Assembly: GCF_015832195.1 (NCBI RefSeq)
Contig: NC_052031.1
Location: 6,449,850-6,513,849 of the forward strand
Direction of reading: 5' to 3'
Origin: Motacilla alba alba
Lineage: Eukaryota > Chordata > Aves > Passeriformes > Motacillidae
Length of the DNA stretch: 64,000 nucleotides
The notes beneath the pieces were generated by a model, which had not been told where the DNA came from, did not search any database, and was given only the letters and a program-made list of their open reading frames with translations. Shown piece by piece: positions 13,501 to 24,589 of the stretch (positions within the stretch are counted from its first letter, which is position 1; the number at the start of each line of letters is the position of its first letter). Both the position numbers and the translations under genes were made by a program.

Positions 13501-16500
13501 AAGATCTTTTAAAGCAAGAAGATCCTGCAGAAATGAAGGAAAAGAGGAGAAAGCAAAATGAATGTTTAGTAGCTAAACTGTCTTCAGGTTTGTTTTCCAA
13601 TTCCACTTGATCTTTATAATAAACACAATAAAATTCTCCAGCCCTGCTTATGTTACTGCAACTTTTCCCTTCCCTGTTTGATAGAACTGATTTCTTCCAG
13701 ATGTAATACTGGTTTTGCAAATTTTTACTAGCAGCTGTAGTCATATTTTCTTATAATTTATTACAATGTTTTGTTTTATTAGAAGAGTTGATACTTCCTT
13801 GGGCAAGAGAAGATGGCCCTGTGCTGGGGGTTGTCTCTTGAAGTGACTTAAGGAACACAGACTATTTCTTCCTCCCCCACACATCTGTTACTTCTAATGC
13901 ATCTTGTTAGTTTCTGCTTTCATTTTTCAGTTGTAAAGCAGTTGTGTTATTGTGCACTCTACCACAACTGTTTGGAACTCAGACGTACTAAAGTTGAGGT
14001 AGAAACTAGTGTGGACTGCTAGTAATGGCTATATTAAAAATGCCTTTAAGTTATTCTTTATTTATCTATGTCTGTACAGCATCTTTGAGGTTTCATGAGC
14101 TCCACCAGCATTTTGCAGACCCTGCTCTCTGTTTTTAGGGTCCCTTGTAAGACCAACAACAGCAATTTTTGTAGACTGCTGGATGGTGCAGCATTGCTGA
14201 GGTGGTTTTTCATGGAAAGCAAAATCCCTGTGTGGGCAGTTTGGGGTTTTTTTTTTGTTTGTTTGGTCTTGTTTTGGGTTTGGTTGTGTTTTGGGTTTGG
14301 TTTTTTTTTTTGTGGTTTTTGATTACTGCTCTCCCCAGTTCCTTGTTCATTCTCTCTGGGGATCTTGGTGGATCATGGGGATTTGCCAGAACTTCGGTGG
14401 GCTCATCTGAAAGCACCTTGCATAGAACTAAATTCAGTTTATTTGAGCTCTGTCTGATCTTCTGTTAAAAAAAAAAAAAAATCAAAGTAAATTAATACAT
14501 GATAGCTTGCTGTGATATAAAACTCTATAAGGTAAAGGATGTTAGAATATTTTAAGTCTTAAAACCAAGTAGTTTCAATTTTGACATATTTTTATCTGAA
14601 GACCAAGCATACTAAAATAATCTGAGTATATGAGTATTTTGATTTTTTCCCTTTTTTTTTTTTTCTTTTTTGCTTTGTTTTGATTCTGTGGTTTGTTTTA
14701 ATTCATCTGTGGTTCCTTTGCAGGGTAAGATTTGGTTAATAGATTTTAACCCATTTGGTGAAGTAACAGACTCCCTGCTCTTTACATGGGAAGAACTCAC
14801 CTCTGGAAAAAACTTAAAAGGAGACCAGAGTGAAGGGGAAGCAACAGAACAGGTGAGGGAGGCTGAATAACATCCAACAGGATTCATGGCCTTATTTTTG
14901 CTTTCTTTTGCTGTTACAATCTAATTGTGATGCAGATCCTCTGAAGTAAATGAACCTCCTGTGAAATGCAAGCTCTCTTTAAGTAGAATCTACCTTATAG
15001 TTAATCTCAACAAGTATCACCTGCTAGTTTTAGATGCCTGCAAGGGAATTTTTAGTTCAAACAGCACAAGCCCATATTGCAGCTTTGACCTCATTGCAAA
15101 GAAGATGCCCTGAAACTTGCTTTTACACAGTTTTGATGCATTCCTTTCAGTTTTTCTTAAAACCTATTACCTTTCTATATAATCACTTAAATTTCTACTT
15201 GTTTCTTGACATCTGTCATGCAGTTTCCCACATCTCCAGTTTTATGCTTGGGGGAAGACAAGCAGAAGCTTAACTTTTGTCTCTTCCTCATCCGGAATAC
15301 CTTTAGCAAAGTCTTGTCCTCTGGTTGAACTCCCAGGACTTGCAGAACAAGGCTTTTCCGTCCCTCTTCCAAGCCACATTTCCTCTGTAAAACAAGTAAC
15401 TTCCCATTAATACACAAAGGGAGGAATAGTCTTTATTTTTTGTATTCCAGCTTTTTTTCTCACTGCATTTTGAGATGGAGTCCTCACATCCTAACAAGTC
15501 CTTGGGCAGCTGGGTAGGAGATAGGAAGTGATGTGTTAGTGGATTTTGGGAAACACTTGGTTATTTTCTGAGGAGAGGTGGCTGGCCAGAGTGGGCTTTG
15601 CTTTATTTCCTAGCTGTTGAACTGCATTAGAAATGACTGAAATGATAAACTTCATTGAGCTGATTTTAACATCTGAGAGTTTCTTTGGTCCTGTGGCCCT
15701 TTCCATAACACATTGACAGGGACACCCCACTCCAGGCTGTCCTCCAGGCCATTGCCTCTGTCCCACCATGGGGCTGTTGCTGTATGAAAACCCATTCCAT
15801 GAGCCCTCCTGCTGAAAGCTGTGTCTCCTTTGTTATAACACGCTCCCAATTCAGAGCTGTCTGTGGGACGTGAATTTTCTTTTTGGGATTTCCTTTTTCT
15901 CATTGCCAGATGCTTTGCACAGTTTTCTGTAGTTCAGTCCTGGATGAGAAGTAGAATAACTTGCCTTCATGTTTCATCTGACATCCAGTCACATAATCTG
16001 GTGTAAAGTTGCTGATTTTTCTTAAAATGAAGCTGTTTATTGCAGTACAGCTGGCAATTGCATGGCATGGGTTGAATTGAAAATTATATCATTCTCCAAA
16101 ATCTGTTGCTACAATTCAGCATTTAGAAATATTTTTGGCCCTTTTATAGAGGTATTTTTTCCTTCGGTAAATAAATTGGTTGGAAAGCTTAAATTATTAT
16201 TTCAAAAAGATTATAGTTGCAAATGTGTTTAAACAAGGAAACTGAAGACAAGTTTAGGGATTCTATCAAAATATTTTTCTGTATCCATATATGTATCTAG
16301 ATACTGTTGCCCAAAGTTTCTTATTACAGCACTGTCACAAGCATGAATTTATTAAATGCATTAATAACTGATACACTGTAGCAACTTTAAAGTGAGGTAA
16401 TGAAAGCCATTATTTGACTGTTTAACATGTTTGACATTTCAAATTGCTCCTAAGTGGGCAGAGGTTTTATAAGAAAGCTACAATTTTTAGAAAGCGCAAG

Positions 16501-17581
16501 TTTAGATGAGTGAGTGCCAAATAAACTCATTGGCAGCGTGACTCAGTCTCACGGAGGAGTCCCAGAAACATTTCATGTTCATGTCCACTGTTCTTGTCTC
16601 CTTTTCCAAAGGACTATCCAGTGTTCCGTTGTACCAACAGCAAAGTCACCGTGCAGCCCAGTCCCTACCTGAGCTACCGACTGCCCAAGGACTTTGTGGA
16701 CCTTTCCACAGGAGAGGATGTTCACAAATTGATTGACTTTCTGAAACTGGTAAGAAGTAGCAGAAAAGAGTCTCTGACCTTCCACCTTTGTCAAATGGAA
16801 ACACTTAAGTCCCTGGATCTCTGCTGATGCTACTAACAATGTGTACAAAATTACAGAAAAAGCAATGTATGAAACCATCACACAATGTTGGGTTGATTGT
16901 TTCTGAAGTGATGAAGAGCAAGCTTTTTACTGCTCTCACTTTGCTTAATTAATTTTATTTTTATGGGAAGCAATGAATGCAGTTTGACATATCTTACTGA
17001 AGGACTGAGCTGTTTCCTTTCTTACTGAAATGTAAATATGAATGGAAATGTGCTTTTTGAATGCCTGGAGCTAATGCTTTTAACTTTTAATGTTTTTAAC
17101 TTTTTTCTTTAAAAGTTACAAGATAAATATATTAAGAAAAACCACGATAGAGTTGTTCCTTTTTCAGTCTGCTTTCTTTGGTCTTTTAATGCACAGTGAT
17201 ATGAAAACATGACATCTTTGTAAGGCAGGCAAGGGAGGGCAGGTTACCTGCATCTGCATCACCGACTCTTGCCACCACCGTGATGTTTTCTGGTTCTTGT
17301 ATATCCCATGAGTTAATGGACTAGGCAAATCTTGTTCTTTACTGGAAATAAAATCCTATAGGTTGGGATGAGAGAGGGTTGATATTGCTCTGTTCCATTT
17401 GCTGGAAAAATTACCTCTTACTGTTCCAAAAAATGACTTAGAAATGCAGTCACTGTCTAATCCATTGTATCTGGAACACTTGACATGATTTATTAGTGCT
17501 CTTACTTCAGATAACTGTGTCCTAACATTCTGATCTCTCCCGTTCTGTTGACAGAAAAGAAATCAGCAAGAGGATGACTGA
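1549..17581 (+). CDS. CDC123: CDC123, C-terminal seven coding exons (5' part lies upstream of the window)
   Basis: CDC123 is a cytosolic ATP-grasp-fold protein that binds the eIF2 gamma subunit and promotes assembly of the eIF2 heterotrimer, so it supports translation initiation and cell-cycle entry. The exons are 1549-1597, 3208-3283, 6151-6273, 9578-9606, 14724-14852, 16612-16749 and 17555-17581. Joined, they give 571 coding bases: one carried base, 189 codons and a TGA stop. This corresponds to about residues 148-336 of the 336-residue human protein. Recognisable family segments are FIHCTDDSPDP, VLRKWCELIPGAEFRCFVKEN, the FVFD aspartate (about residue 233), the IDFNPFG motif (about 244-250, Asp and Asn expected to bind ATP-Mg) and the acidic QQEDD end. 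All introns are GT-AG and every phase joins without a frameshift. The N-terminal half is not in this window. The gene assignment comes from remembered family sequence and is very secure; the species is not. Confidence 0.97.
1598..3207 (+). other. CDC123: CDC123 intron (1,610 bp)
   Basis: This is a phase-0 intron from GTAGGA to TCCACAG. It contains an old antisense CR1 fragment at about 2720-2945. Nothing else was recognised. Confidence 0.93.
2720..2945 (-). mobile_element. CR1 LINE 3' fragment, antisense, old
   Basis: The text follows the usual antisense CR1 3' region in order: a degraded start, then 'aggctgcccagcctc', 'gagttcctccagtgcttgac', and 'tcttatgtccaatctgaacc'. It is strongly diverged and has lost the terminal octamer repeats. 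Boundaries are approximate. Confidence 0.7.
3208..3283 (+). CDS. CDC123: CDC123 coding exon (WCELIPGAEFRCF segment)
   Basis: The 76-bp exon lies between the acceptor CCACAG and the donor TTAG|GTAAGG. It encodes 25 residues starting LVLRKWCELIPG and ending ENKLL, about residues 164-188, plus the first base of a Gly codon (phase 1). This is a core beta segment of the ATP-grasp fold and one of the most conserved parts of the family. Confidence 0.97.
3909..3940. repeat. Short tandem repeat, about 11-bp unit GGGTAAATTTA
   Basis: Three imperfect copies of GGGTAA(A)TTTA stand head to tail. The TTAGGG-like look is accidental because the unit does not keep the 6-bp telomere period. Confidence 0.8.
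4232..4248. repeat. Poly-T tract (17 T)
   Basis: An uninterrupted run of T in a CDC123 intron. It has no flanking element that I can identify. Confidence 0.9.
6151..6273 (+). CDS. CDC123: CDC123 coding exon (GISQRDYTQYYDH segment)
   Basis: The 123-bp exon lies between the acceptor TTGACAG and the donor GACT|GTAAGT. It completes the Gly codon from the previous exon and reads ISQRDYTQYYDHISKQHEE, then a helical IQEFFKKHIQYKF stretch ending in LDED. This is about residues 189-229. It ends in phase 1, with the T of the next Phe codon. An open frame running through it from 6060 to 6443 is just this exon plus intron read-through. Confidence 0.97.
6274..9577 (+). other. CDC123: CDC123 intron (3,304 bp)
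   Basis: A phase-1 intron from GTAAGT to TTTTCAG. I see ordinary AT-rich intron sequence with short T and A runs. No RNA gene or confidently named repeat was found. Confidence 0.92.
9578..9606 (+). CDS. CDC123: CDC123 29-nt coding microexon (FVFDVYRDSR segment)
   Basis: The exon is only 29 bp, between the acceptor CTTTTCAG and the donor AGG|GTAAGT. It completes Phe and encodes VFDVYRDSR, about residues 230-239, including the Asp of FVFD that helps bind ATP-Mg in this family. Because 29 is not a multiple of three, skipping it would shift the frame before the DFN motif. Both splice sites are close to consensus. Confidence 0.95.
10038..10310 (-). mobile_element. CR1 fragment, antisense, interrupted by a second CR1
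   Basis: The left part (10038-10130) matches the antisense CR1 end 'agaatagactgtttcagttgg' and then 'tggtcatcaagtcc'. The right part (10250-10310) continues the same consensus with 'attaagggcatggtccaaat' and 'gggtttggggc'. The bases between belong to another CR1 in the opposite orientation. The older element was therefore split by a later insertion. Confidence 0.75.
10131..10249 (+). mobile_element. CR1 3' tail, sense, nested in an older CR1
   Basis: The segment carries the sense CR1 3' end: 'gccaggagctggactcagtg', 'ccttgtgagtcccttccaac', and a terminal 'atattctgtgact' like the CR1 octamer repeat. It interrupts an antisense CR1 and is therefore the younger insertion. Boundaries are accurate to a few bases. 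Confidence 0.78.
10610..10748 (+). mobile_element. CR1 3' tail, sense
   Basis: In CR1 order it shows a tail of 'ctatttgaaagacatgtagg', then 'tgatgatcttaaagg', 'cttttccaacctaaa' and a degraded octamer 'taattcta'. It is a typical 5'-truncated copy. The upstream edge is uncertain. Confidence 0.78.
14239..14320. repeat. GT-rich low-complexity block
   Basis: Runs of T alternate with GTTTGGTTTT-like units, almost without A or C. It is simple sequence, and the open frames across it are meaningless. Confidence 0.85.
14467..14481. repeat. Poly-A tract (15 A)
   Basis: A plain A run about 240 bp before the next CDC123 exon. No retrotransposon body precedes it that I can recognise. Confidence 0.85.
14724..14852 (+). 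CDS. CDC123: CDC123 coding exon (WLIDFNPFGEVTDSLLFTWEE segment)
   Basis: The 129-bp exon (43 codons, phase 0 at both ends) lies between the acceptor TTTGCAG and the donor CAG|GTGAGG. It opens GKIWLIDFNPFGEVTD, which carries the Asp and Asn (about residues 246 and 248) expected to coordinate ATP-Mg. It then reads SLLFTWEEL, followed by a divergent, charged SGKNLKGDQSEGEATEQ loop. That loop is the least conserved part of the C-terminal half. Confidence 0.97.
14853..16611 (+). other. CDC123: CDC123 intron (1,759 bp)
   Basis: A phase-0 intron from GTGAGG to TTTTCCAAAG. No named repeat or RNA gene was seen. Confidence 0.92.
16612..16749 (+). CDS. CDC123: CDC123 coding exon (VTVQPSPYLSYRLPKDFVDLSTGED segment)
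   Basis: The 138-bp exon (46 codons, phase 0) lies between the acceptor CCAAAG and the donor CTG|GTAAGA. It reads DYPVFRCTNSKVTVQPSPYL, then SYRLPKDFVDLSTGEDVHKL and IDFLKL. The YRLPKDFVDLS stretch is a strong family signature. It is about residues 283-328 of the full protein. Confidence 0.97.
16750..17554 (+). other. CDC123: CDC123 last intron (805 bp)
   Basis: A phase-0 intron from GTAAGA to TTGACAG. Nothing further was recognised. Confidence 0.93.
17555..17581 (+). CDS. CDC123: CDC123 terminal coding segment and stop
   Basis: After the acceptor TGTTGACAG the exon encodes KRNQQEDD and ends in TGA at 17579-17581. This matches the end of vertebrate CDC123 exactly in length and in its acidic character. 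The same exon continues into the 3'UTR. Confidence 0.96.
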   Translation, partial: KRNQQEDD

Positions 17582-17680
17582 GGTACCCAGGAGCATTACG
17601 TTGAATTACAAGCAAGAAACGTGACAAAATCTGTATTTAGCATAACTATTAAACTATTGATTTAAAGAAAACCTGCTTTT
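17582..17680 (+). other. CDC123: CDC123 3'UTR (inferred end)
   Basis: A short AT-rich 3'UTR is inferred from the stop codon to shortly after the ATTAAA at 17648-17653. The exact cleavage site cannot be read from the DNA. Confidence 0.65.
17648..17653 (+). terminator. CDC123: Candidate polyadenylation signal ATTAAA
   Basis: ATTAAA, the commonest variant of AATAAA, stands 67 bp after the stop. A T-rich stretch (GCTTTTTATAG) follows about 30 bp downstream. No AATAAA occurs nearer the stop. Confidence 0.6.
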
Positions 17681-20600
17681 TATAGTCAATGAAAGAACTG
17701 AAAAGCTGCTCATCCCCAGTGTCTGCTGGTTTATACAAAAGTGTAGGGAAGCTTTTTCAGGGAAACATGAAAGGTCAGGGTGAGTTCTCACTGGATTCCA
17801 GGTGCAAAGAAGCAACAGCCTGAGTGCAGCTGAACGAGTGCTTTCCATTTCTCATAATGTGAAGATTGATGCCACTGAGCTATGCCTTCCGACTCCCCAG
17901 TGTAAATGTGGCAACGTGTAATGCTTGTGCAGTGAAAACATGGAGCATTCTCTGCATTTAGGCACTGTCTTGCTTAATATGTAGTCACAAAGCAAAAGGA
18001 ATGTACATTTTTATCTGTAGTAACCTTTTAAAATTGTAAATTGATTTTGTTTTGGGAGTGCTTCTCATCCTTTATGTAAAAAAGAAATTAAAAATTGAGA
18101 AGGGATTTTTTTTCTTTGTTAAAAGGGCTAATATTTCATTTCAGAGAACAGCTATAGCTGTAGTAAACTACTTAAAGTTTGAAAATTTTACATATTGGGA
18201 ATTTGAAATTCTGAATGCATTTAAAGTAAAGTAATATTTTCACAGTTGCCAAAGTGAAATGAAATTCATTTAACTTCACCAAATTTCAATTCATTTCATA
18301 GTAAAGCTTTCTTGAAACCTGTTTAACATGATTACATACTATTCATCATCTGTGACTTTAATCTACATAATTAACATCAACCTATAATTTTATATACAGA
18401 CTCAGTCTTGTTTCTTTTGTGTCACATCTCGGAGTTTCTTACGAAAGCAATTATTCTTTCAGCTCTTAAAATTCTGTATTCATTTGATACTTCATGTTTT
18501 TTGTATAAAGGGAAGCTTGGCTAAATCTGGGGAAACAGAAGCTCTTGTTACCAATTGCTGTTGTTTGGGAGGTGGGGGAGGACAGTTTTAGGTGAATCAC
18601 CAGCTGACTTTTGGATATAGGTGTTGTTTGTATGGCATCAGTAATTTATTAACAGGGTGCAGAGTTCCCATTGAAATGAAAGGACATTTGAAGAAGCTCA
18701 TAACCCCTGGAACCTGGTTCCTATTTCAAACCAGTTATGTGATACTGTGTGTGTGTGTGTGTGTATAAAGCTGTTGGTGTTTCTTTGCCTTGCTTTTGCT
18801 GTCAGATTGGAATGGTGCTTGGTTACAATCTGTTCTTGGACGTTAAATCTGAGCTATGTTGTTAAATTATTACCTAATGTCTTTATTTAGCTTCTCTTTT
18901 GAATGAAAACTTACTTGAGTTAAAGATTATGCAGATTAAGAATCCACACATTGATGAAACATCACAGATGAAAGCTCCTGGAGTCAGAACAGTCTGCCCT
19001 GAACTGAAGCATTGTTTGAAGCATTGGAACCTGCCTCTCAATAGCTTTTTGTATTCAAATTAGATATCACTAGCCCAGGGCTGGGCTATACCTAATCCTG
19101 CCATACTGCAAGATTTTCAATGAATGTTTCTGACCCTCACCAGAGGGATAATTTGAGTATAAATGTCTCTAAATCAGGTAGGAACCTCAAAGTGTAAAAA
19201 ATTAACAAAGCTTTCCTCTTTGTTGTAAAGTTTCTAGCCATAACTTAAACTGTTGTGATGATCTAACCACACTTCCTTCCTTTACACAGATGATGCCCTG
19301 GAACTTCCAATAGATCCATAAATGCTTCTAAACTACAGTTCATTATCTTTTAGAACAAAGTCTTAGTTTAAAGCTGAAAGATAGTTTCCCACCTCTTCCA
19401 GGTGGGCTCCACAAATTAATTTACCACTTTCTCAGCTGTTCTTGCTGAATGTTCACCAGAACATATTTGGTGATGGCACCAGTTTGCTGGGAGCCTGTGC
19501 ACTCTGGAATGTCCCTTTAGGTGGGTAGGCTGGAGTTTTTCTCCTCTGTGAAATGCTGACAGATGCCCAGCCTGAATTCATGGGCTGCTCAGCCAAGCTG
19601 AACTGCAGTTTAGAGTTGCAGGAACTTGTTCTGCTTCCTTTGGGCTAACTCCTAGTGAAGAACCTTAAAAGGTAGCAGGGCAAGAATACTGGTCCCGTAT
19701 TCAGAACTGGTACAGAAACAATCCTCAGTATAAAAATATGATCTACAGGATCAGGTCCCCCAAAATACCATATCCTTACAGTTTAAATACATCCTTTAGA
19801 TGTACTTTGCTTTTTCCCCCAACTTCAGGTAACCAGACAGTGAATTTTATTTGGCTGTTAAATTAAAGATTCCTCTTCTAAAAGAATTTTCACTCTATAT
19901 GTCCTTTTGATCTGCTAGGATAATTAACAAACATATTCCCTTTGGGGAGCTGAGGGAGCTAATGTTGGTAGATTAAAAATGCTTCAGATCAATTTTACAC
20001 TGAATAGTACATGACACTTTTCTGTTCCATCATAAAAGCAGTTTCTGCCTCTAGCCATCATATACAGAAATTTGAAAATACAAATTTCCAGTTGTTCATG
20101 GGATTTAATTATATCATCACCATTTGCTGAGTAAGTGCCAACGGTATACTCTATATTCTTAATTATATGCTTAAAACACAGCGTAAAGATGCTTGCAGTC
20201 TCATCTAGATGACAAACAGAAGTTTTAGAGGGAGGTAACATGCAGTCATTTTATACAGATCCTGTGCCTGCCAAACCCTGCAGAAGTCTGGCTGTGTCTG
20301 ATGGCTCCAGCAGTGAGATTCAGTTCTTGGGCTGCAGCTCTGCCAGGAGTGCTGAGGAGAAATCCTCGTTGTTTCACAGCCAATACTTGTGATGTTTAAT
20401 CTCCCAGATGGATAGTGGGGATCAGGATTCCTGTAACCCCATAAGCAGCAGTTGTTAACATGTCCTGCCTTAGTTGAGGATTTGGAGTAATGCTCCTGGG
20501 CTTCAGACTGTCCATGCTTGTTCTCTTTTGACTCTTCTTTCTCCAGTGTTGTCCATGTCTTTCCTCATCCCTCAGCCTCTTATTTGGCTAAATATTAAGA

Positions 20601-22367
20601 TCAGAATTGGTAGCAGCAGCAGCATGGATAATACTGAGCTGAATTTTAAAACCTCTCTATCCACTTTTCCCTCCCTCTTACAAAGGCATGTTTTTGAGTG
20701 GTGCTCTATAATACCTAAAAAACCTCTAAAAGTAGGGGAGAAATATCCAGGTCCGAGTCCCAGTAAAATTAGAAGCACTTGTTGGATGCTGATCACAGAT
20801 TGTAAAAATCCACATAACTGCATCTGACACCCTTGGCTAGAAATCTCATCTGTCTCATTGTTACACACTCACCTGCAGCTCATGTCCAGGGTGCAGAGGA
20901 AAGGTGCCCTGTGAGATGCAGTTCAGGTGCTCATTTGAGCAACAGAGACCCTTAGACACTCCTGGTTTCAGGCTTTCAGGTGAGCACTGCCAGGTAAAAG
21001 GACCCCAAAACAGATCAGGGACACTGTGGAGATGGGTAATAGCATGGCACAAACCTTTGTAAAAATCCTTCTGTACTTTTGTGCGTGGCTGAGTTCAGCT
21101 TTCACAAACTGTTCCAAATGTGAAGTGTCAAATAGCCAGAGAGGAGCACAGGCTGGTTGTCAGTGAGCATAAATTGGCAAATCAGCTTGGCAACTGGTAA
21201 TTGATTTCAACCTTAGAGGCCAGAAGTATCAATTCTGGTTGTATTTGGACACGTTGCATTTTGTACATTAATTCAAGAAATAATATTGAACTAAAATATT
21301 GAACCTATTTTTGGCCAGGAGAAGACGGACCTGAAGCGTAACACAGAAACAGACCATGGTGCTTTTGATTCATGACAGACACTTGGTAACACAGATACTT
21401 AGAGGCTTAATAAATCTACCTTAGCAAAAGCTTGTCTGGATGTTGAATTAACAGTGTCTTCTATTTGAATTTGATGACTTCTGTAAAGAGACAATCTCCA
21501 CTTTGGTCATCCTGACATTATACAGAGCTAAAATAAGACTTGTTGCCATAACTGCTATATTTTGTGTAATCTTGAAGCTGTCTCAAAGATACAGAGCCCT
21601 TAAACTGTTTTGTGTGATTACAGGATTTTGTAATTACAATGACATTGGCACTGCAGTAAATCTGGTGTTGGGTTTTTTGGTTCTTTCTTGTGGAGAGAGC
21701 AGAATGGGGGAGGGAGGTATCCTGTTACATTTCTTCATGTGAACTATTGCAGCAATGGGTATCCTGCCTGGGTATCAATAGTGTTTTGATTGCTCTAAAG
21801 CCCTCTGAACACCTGGCCAGGTTTCTGCCAAGGATGTGTTTTGGCAGCTTGTAGGGAAAGGTTGCTTGGCTGGTTGGTCATAAACAGTGACTGCTCAGAG
21901 CCTTTCTTCAGGGAAGGTTGCTAGTTAACAGCTGAACTTCCAGGAGAGATTTGTGGCTCCTAAACAGCATTACTGTCCAAAAGAGAAAAAAAAAATCAAT
22001 TCTCATTTCTAGTCTTTAGGGCTCAAATCCAACTGGTGGAGGGGCTTGAAATTTTGGGTTCTGTCTTGGCTTCTGCTATGAAACTGTGTCCTGACAGACT
22101 GTAGCACTTCATTGACGTAAATGAATTATTCATGGGAGCTGGGACTGTAATATCCAGGAGAGAGAACGAGCATGTGAAGCTGAAACGTCTGTGCGCAGTG
22201 TGAGGAATACACAGGAGGAGCTCAGCGTCAGGATGTGCCAGAAGTGATTGATGTGCATTTCAGCAACTTTGGAGATAAATGGCAGCACTGGATCACAGAC
22301 CTGTCTGTTGCTCAGAAAGGCTGGGGGCACTGTGCTGAGCACCAACAGTGTATGTCCAAAGCTTGGG
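17681..22367. other. Intergenic, CDC123 to CAMK1D, first part
   Basis: AT-rich unique-looking sequence. The only repeat I can name is a TG microsatellite at 18746-18764. Open frames up to about 117 codons (20474-20827) have no recognisable protein features. No RNA gene was found. Confidence 0.7.
18746..18764. repeat. (TG)n microsatellite
   Basis: About nine and a half uninterrupted TG units, ending in TATAAAG. Confidence 0.95.
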
Positions 22368-22787
22368 AAATCACAGAATGGTTTGGGTTGGAAAGGAATG
22401 TTCAGTGTCCTCTAGTCCTCAAATGCTTCCAGGAATGGGGCACCCACAACTTCTCTGGGCACCCTGTTCCTGTGTGTCTCTCTCATCATGAAAAATTTCT
22501 TCCTTAATGTCAGTCTAAACTGATCCTTCAGCCTTTCCTCAAAGGACAGGTGTTCCAGCCATGGGATCATTTTTGTGCCTTCCTCTGGATTTGCTCTGGC
22601 AGGTCCCAGAGCTGGATGCAGCACTGCAGGTGGGGTCTCAGCAGAGCAGAGCAGATGGACAGAACCTCCTGCCTTGATCTGCTGCCCATGGTGCTGGGGA
22701 TGCAGCCCAGGACACATTTGGCTTTCTGGGCTGGAAGTGCATATGGCTGGCTTATGCTCAGTTTTTCATCCACCAGTATTTCCAAAC
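22368..22787 (-). mobile_element. CR1 LINE 3' fragment, antisense
   Basis: It opens with the CR1 end 'aatcacagaatggtttgggt' and continues in antisense order: 'ccacaacttctctgggcacc', 'tttcttccttaatgtcagtc', 'ccagagctggatgcagcact' and 'tggctttctgggctgg'. A stretch present in the usual consensus is missing near 22520-22540, which suggests an internal deletion. It is a 5'-truncated, dead copy. Confidence 0.88.
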
Positions 22788-23962
22788 AATACTTTAGAAT
22801 CTGTTGGGAAAGTTCCTAACATGGGAAGACTTGAAAAGACAGAGAGTTAATAGAATTTTTTTCCAGAGGACTGTTTGTATTTCAGAAGGTACAGGGTGTT
22901 GCTATTCTGGAGTTAACAGCTCTGGGTTGCAGTCAGGGTTATTTGAAGCTTAAAACTTTAAAAGTCAAAAGTAATTCAGGTGGAAGTGGCCGTGGAGTTG
23001 GCATTTGGTGCTCTGGAGACAGCAGGGAGATGAGGGAAGCAGAATAAGTACCTCAAAAGGCAGTTTTGGCAAGTGTGGGTGTGGATGCCTGGATCCATTT
23101 GGGAGGGGTGGGTGGGATAACTGAAGAGAGGTGCTTTTTTAATGGCCCATCAGCAGTGTCCTAATGTGAAGGGAAAATGGCACAGCAAGGGCTTGTAAGG
23201 ATCAATCAAAATGAAAACTGCGGAAATCTGAAGGAAAGACACATGATTAAATGAGAAAAAATGAGAGGATAGAGAAAAAAATGACAGATGATTCAGAGGA
23301 AACTGATGCTGTTAATGTTTTCTTTGCCTCACTATACTCTTTCTCCTTTTTTCAAGGAAAAGAAGAAATGAAGCAAATTAACACAATTTAGCAGAAAAAT
23401 TGCACTTGGAAATGCTATTGGTATAAAGCCAGAGAGGGCATTGTGAGACCACTATGCATTTTATTTCAGGGTCTGTATTTTTCCATATCTTTGTTAATGG
23501 CTGGAGTGGTGAAATAAATAGCCTGTATAAAAATCCACGGTTGGCAGTGACTTGAGAATACACTCAGGCACTTTGGAGGTTTGTATCAGAATTTGAAATG
23601 GCCATAATACACAGGAAAAATGGTCTGAAATAACGAGAAGAAATTTGATAAAGGCAAGTGCAAAGAGCTGTAGTTAGGAGGAGAAATCAGCCATTCGAGT
23701 ATAAATGGGTGAGAGCTGGCAGAGCAGCAGTGCAGTGGGAGTGGATAAGTTACAGTAGAGACCATTAAATGCAAGGTGATAATAAGCTGTTGGGGGAGGA
23801 TAAAGGCAGGTGTCATTCTGGGCTAGCAGGAGAGAGGGATGGAAAAAATGAGAGATTATTTTGTTTGATGAGAGGATGGTGTAGTGTGCAGAGATGTGTC
23901 ACTTTAGGCACAATGTTGCAAGAAATACCTCGGTCACTGGAGAGCGGCCAAGAGTGAATGAA
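22788..23962. other. Intergenic between two CR1 copies
   Basis: Purine-rich unique-looking sequence, especially 22980-23340 and 23580-23960. No gene or named repeat was recognised. Confidence 0.6.
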
Positions 23963-24588
23963 GAATCACAAAATAATTCAAATCAGAAGGGATTCACAAG
24001 GATCATTGAGTCTGGCTCCCTGCTCCTCGCAGGACTACCTAAAGCTAAACTGTGTGACTGAGCATCATGCAGACCCTCCTTGAAGGCTGTCAGGCTTGGT
24101 GCTGTGAACACTTCCCCAGGGAGCCTCTTCCAGTGCCCAGCCACCTGCTCAGTGGAGAACCTTGTCCCAGAGTTCAGACTCCTTTCCAATGCCTCATGTC
24201 CTGCTGCTGGTCACCAGAGAGGGAACACCAGCACCTCCGCCATACCCCTTGAGAGAGGTGCAGACTGTGAGGTCTCTCCTCAGCCTCCTCCAGGCTGAAC
24301 GAACCAAGTGACCTCAGCTGCTCCTCATAAGTCTTGCCCTTGACACCTTTCACCATCTTGGTCACCCTCCTCTGGACACACTTGCATAGTCTGATTTCCT
24401 TCTTACCTTGTGGTGCCCAAAACTGCCCCCAGGACCTGAAGTGAGGCTGCCCCAGTTCAGAGCAGAGCAGGACAATCCCCTCCCTTACCTGGCTGGTGAT
24501 GCTGTGCCTGATGTATCCCAGGACATGGCTGACTCTCCTGGCTGCCAGAACTCATTGTTGAGTCATATTTCACTTTCCACAGTTGTGT
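23963..24588 (-). mobile_element. CR1 LINE 3' fragment, antisense, old
   Basis: In antisense CR1 order it shows 'ggatcattgagtctggctcc', 'cttccccagggagcctcttc', 'ctctcctcagcctcctccag', 'cagctgctcctcataag', 'ggtcaccctcctctggac' and 'gtggtgcccaaaactgcccc'. It differs enough from the 22.4-kb copy to be another subfamily. It is highly diverged and non-coding. Confidence 0.85.
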
Positions 24589-24589
24589 A

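Larger units (their letters stand above)
9607..14723 (+). other. CDC123: CDC123 intron (5,117 bp)
   Basis: The longest CDC123 intron seen here, phase 0. It holds a nested pair of CR1 fragments at about 10038-10310, a sense CR1 tail at about 10610-10748, a GT-rich low-complexity block at 14239-14320 and a 15-A run at 14467-14481. The rest shows nothing I can name. Confidence 0.92.

Noticed and set aside
22412..22850. Several open frames of 72-101 codons
   Set aside because: They are frames of the antisense CR1 copy at 22,368-22,787.
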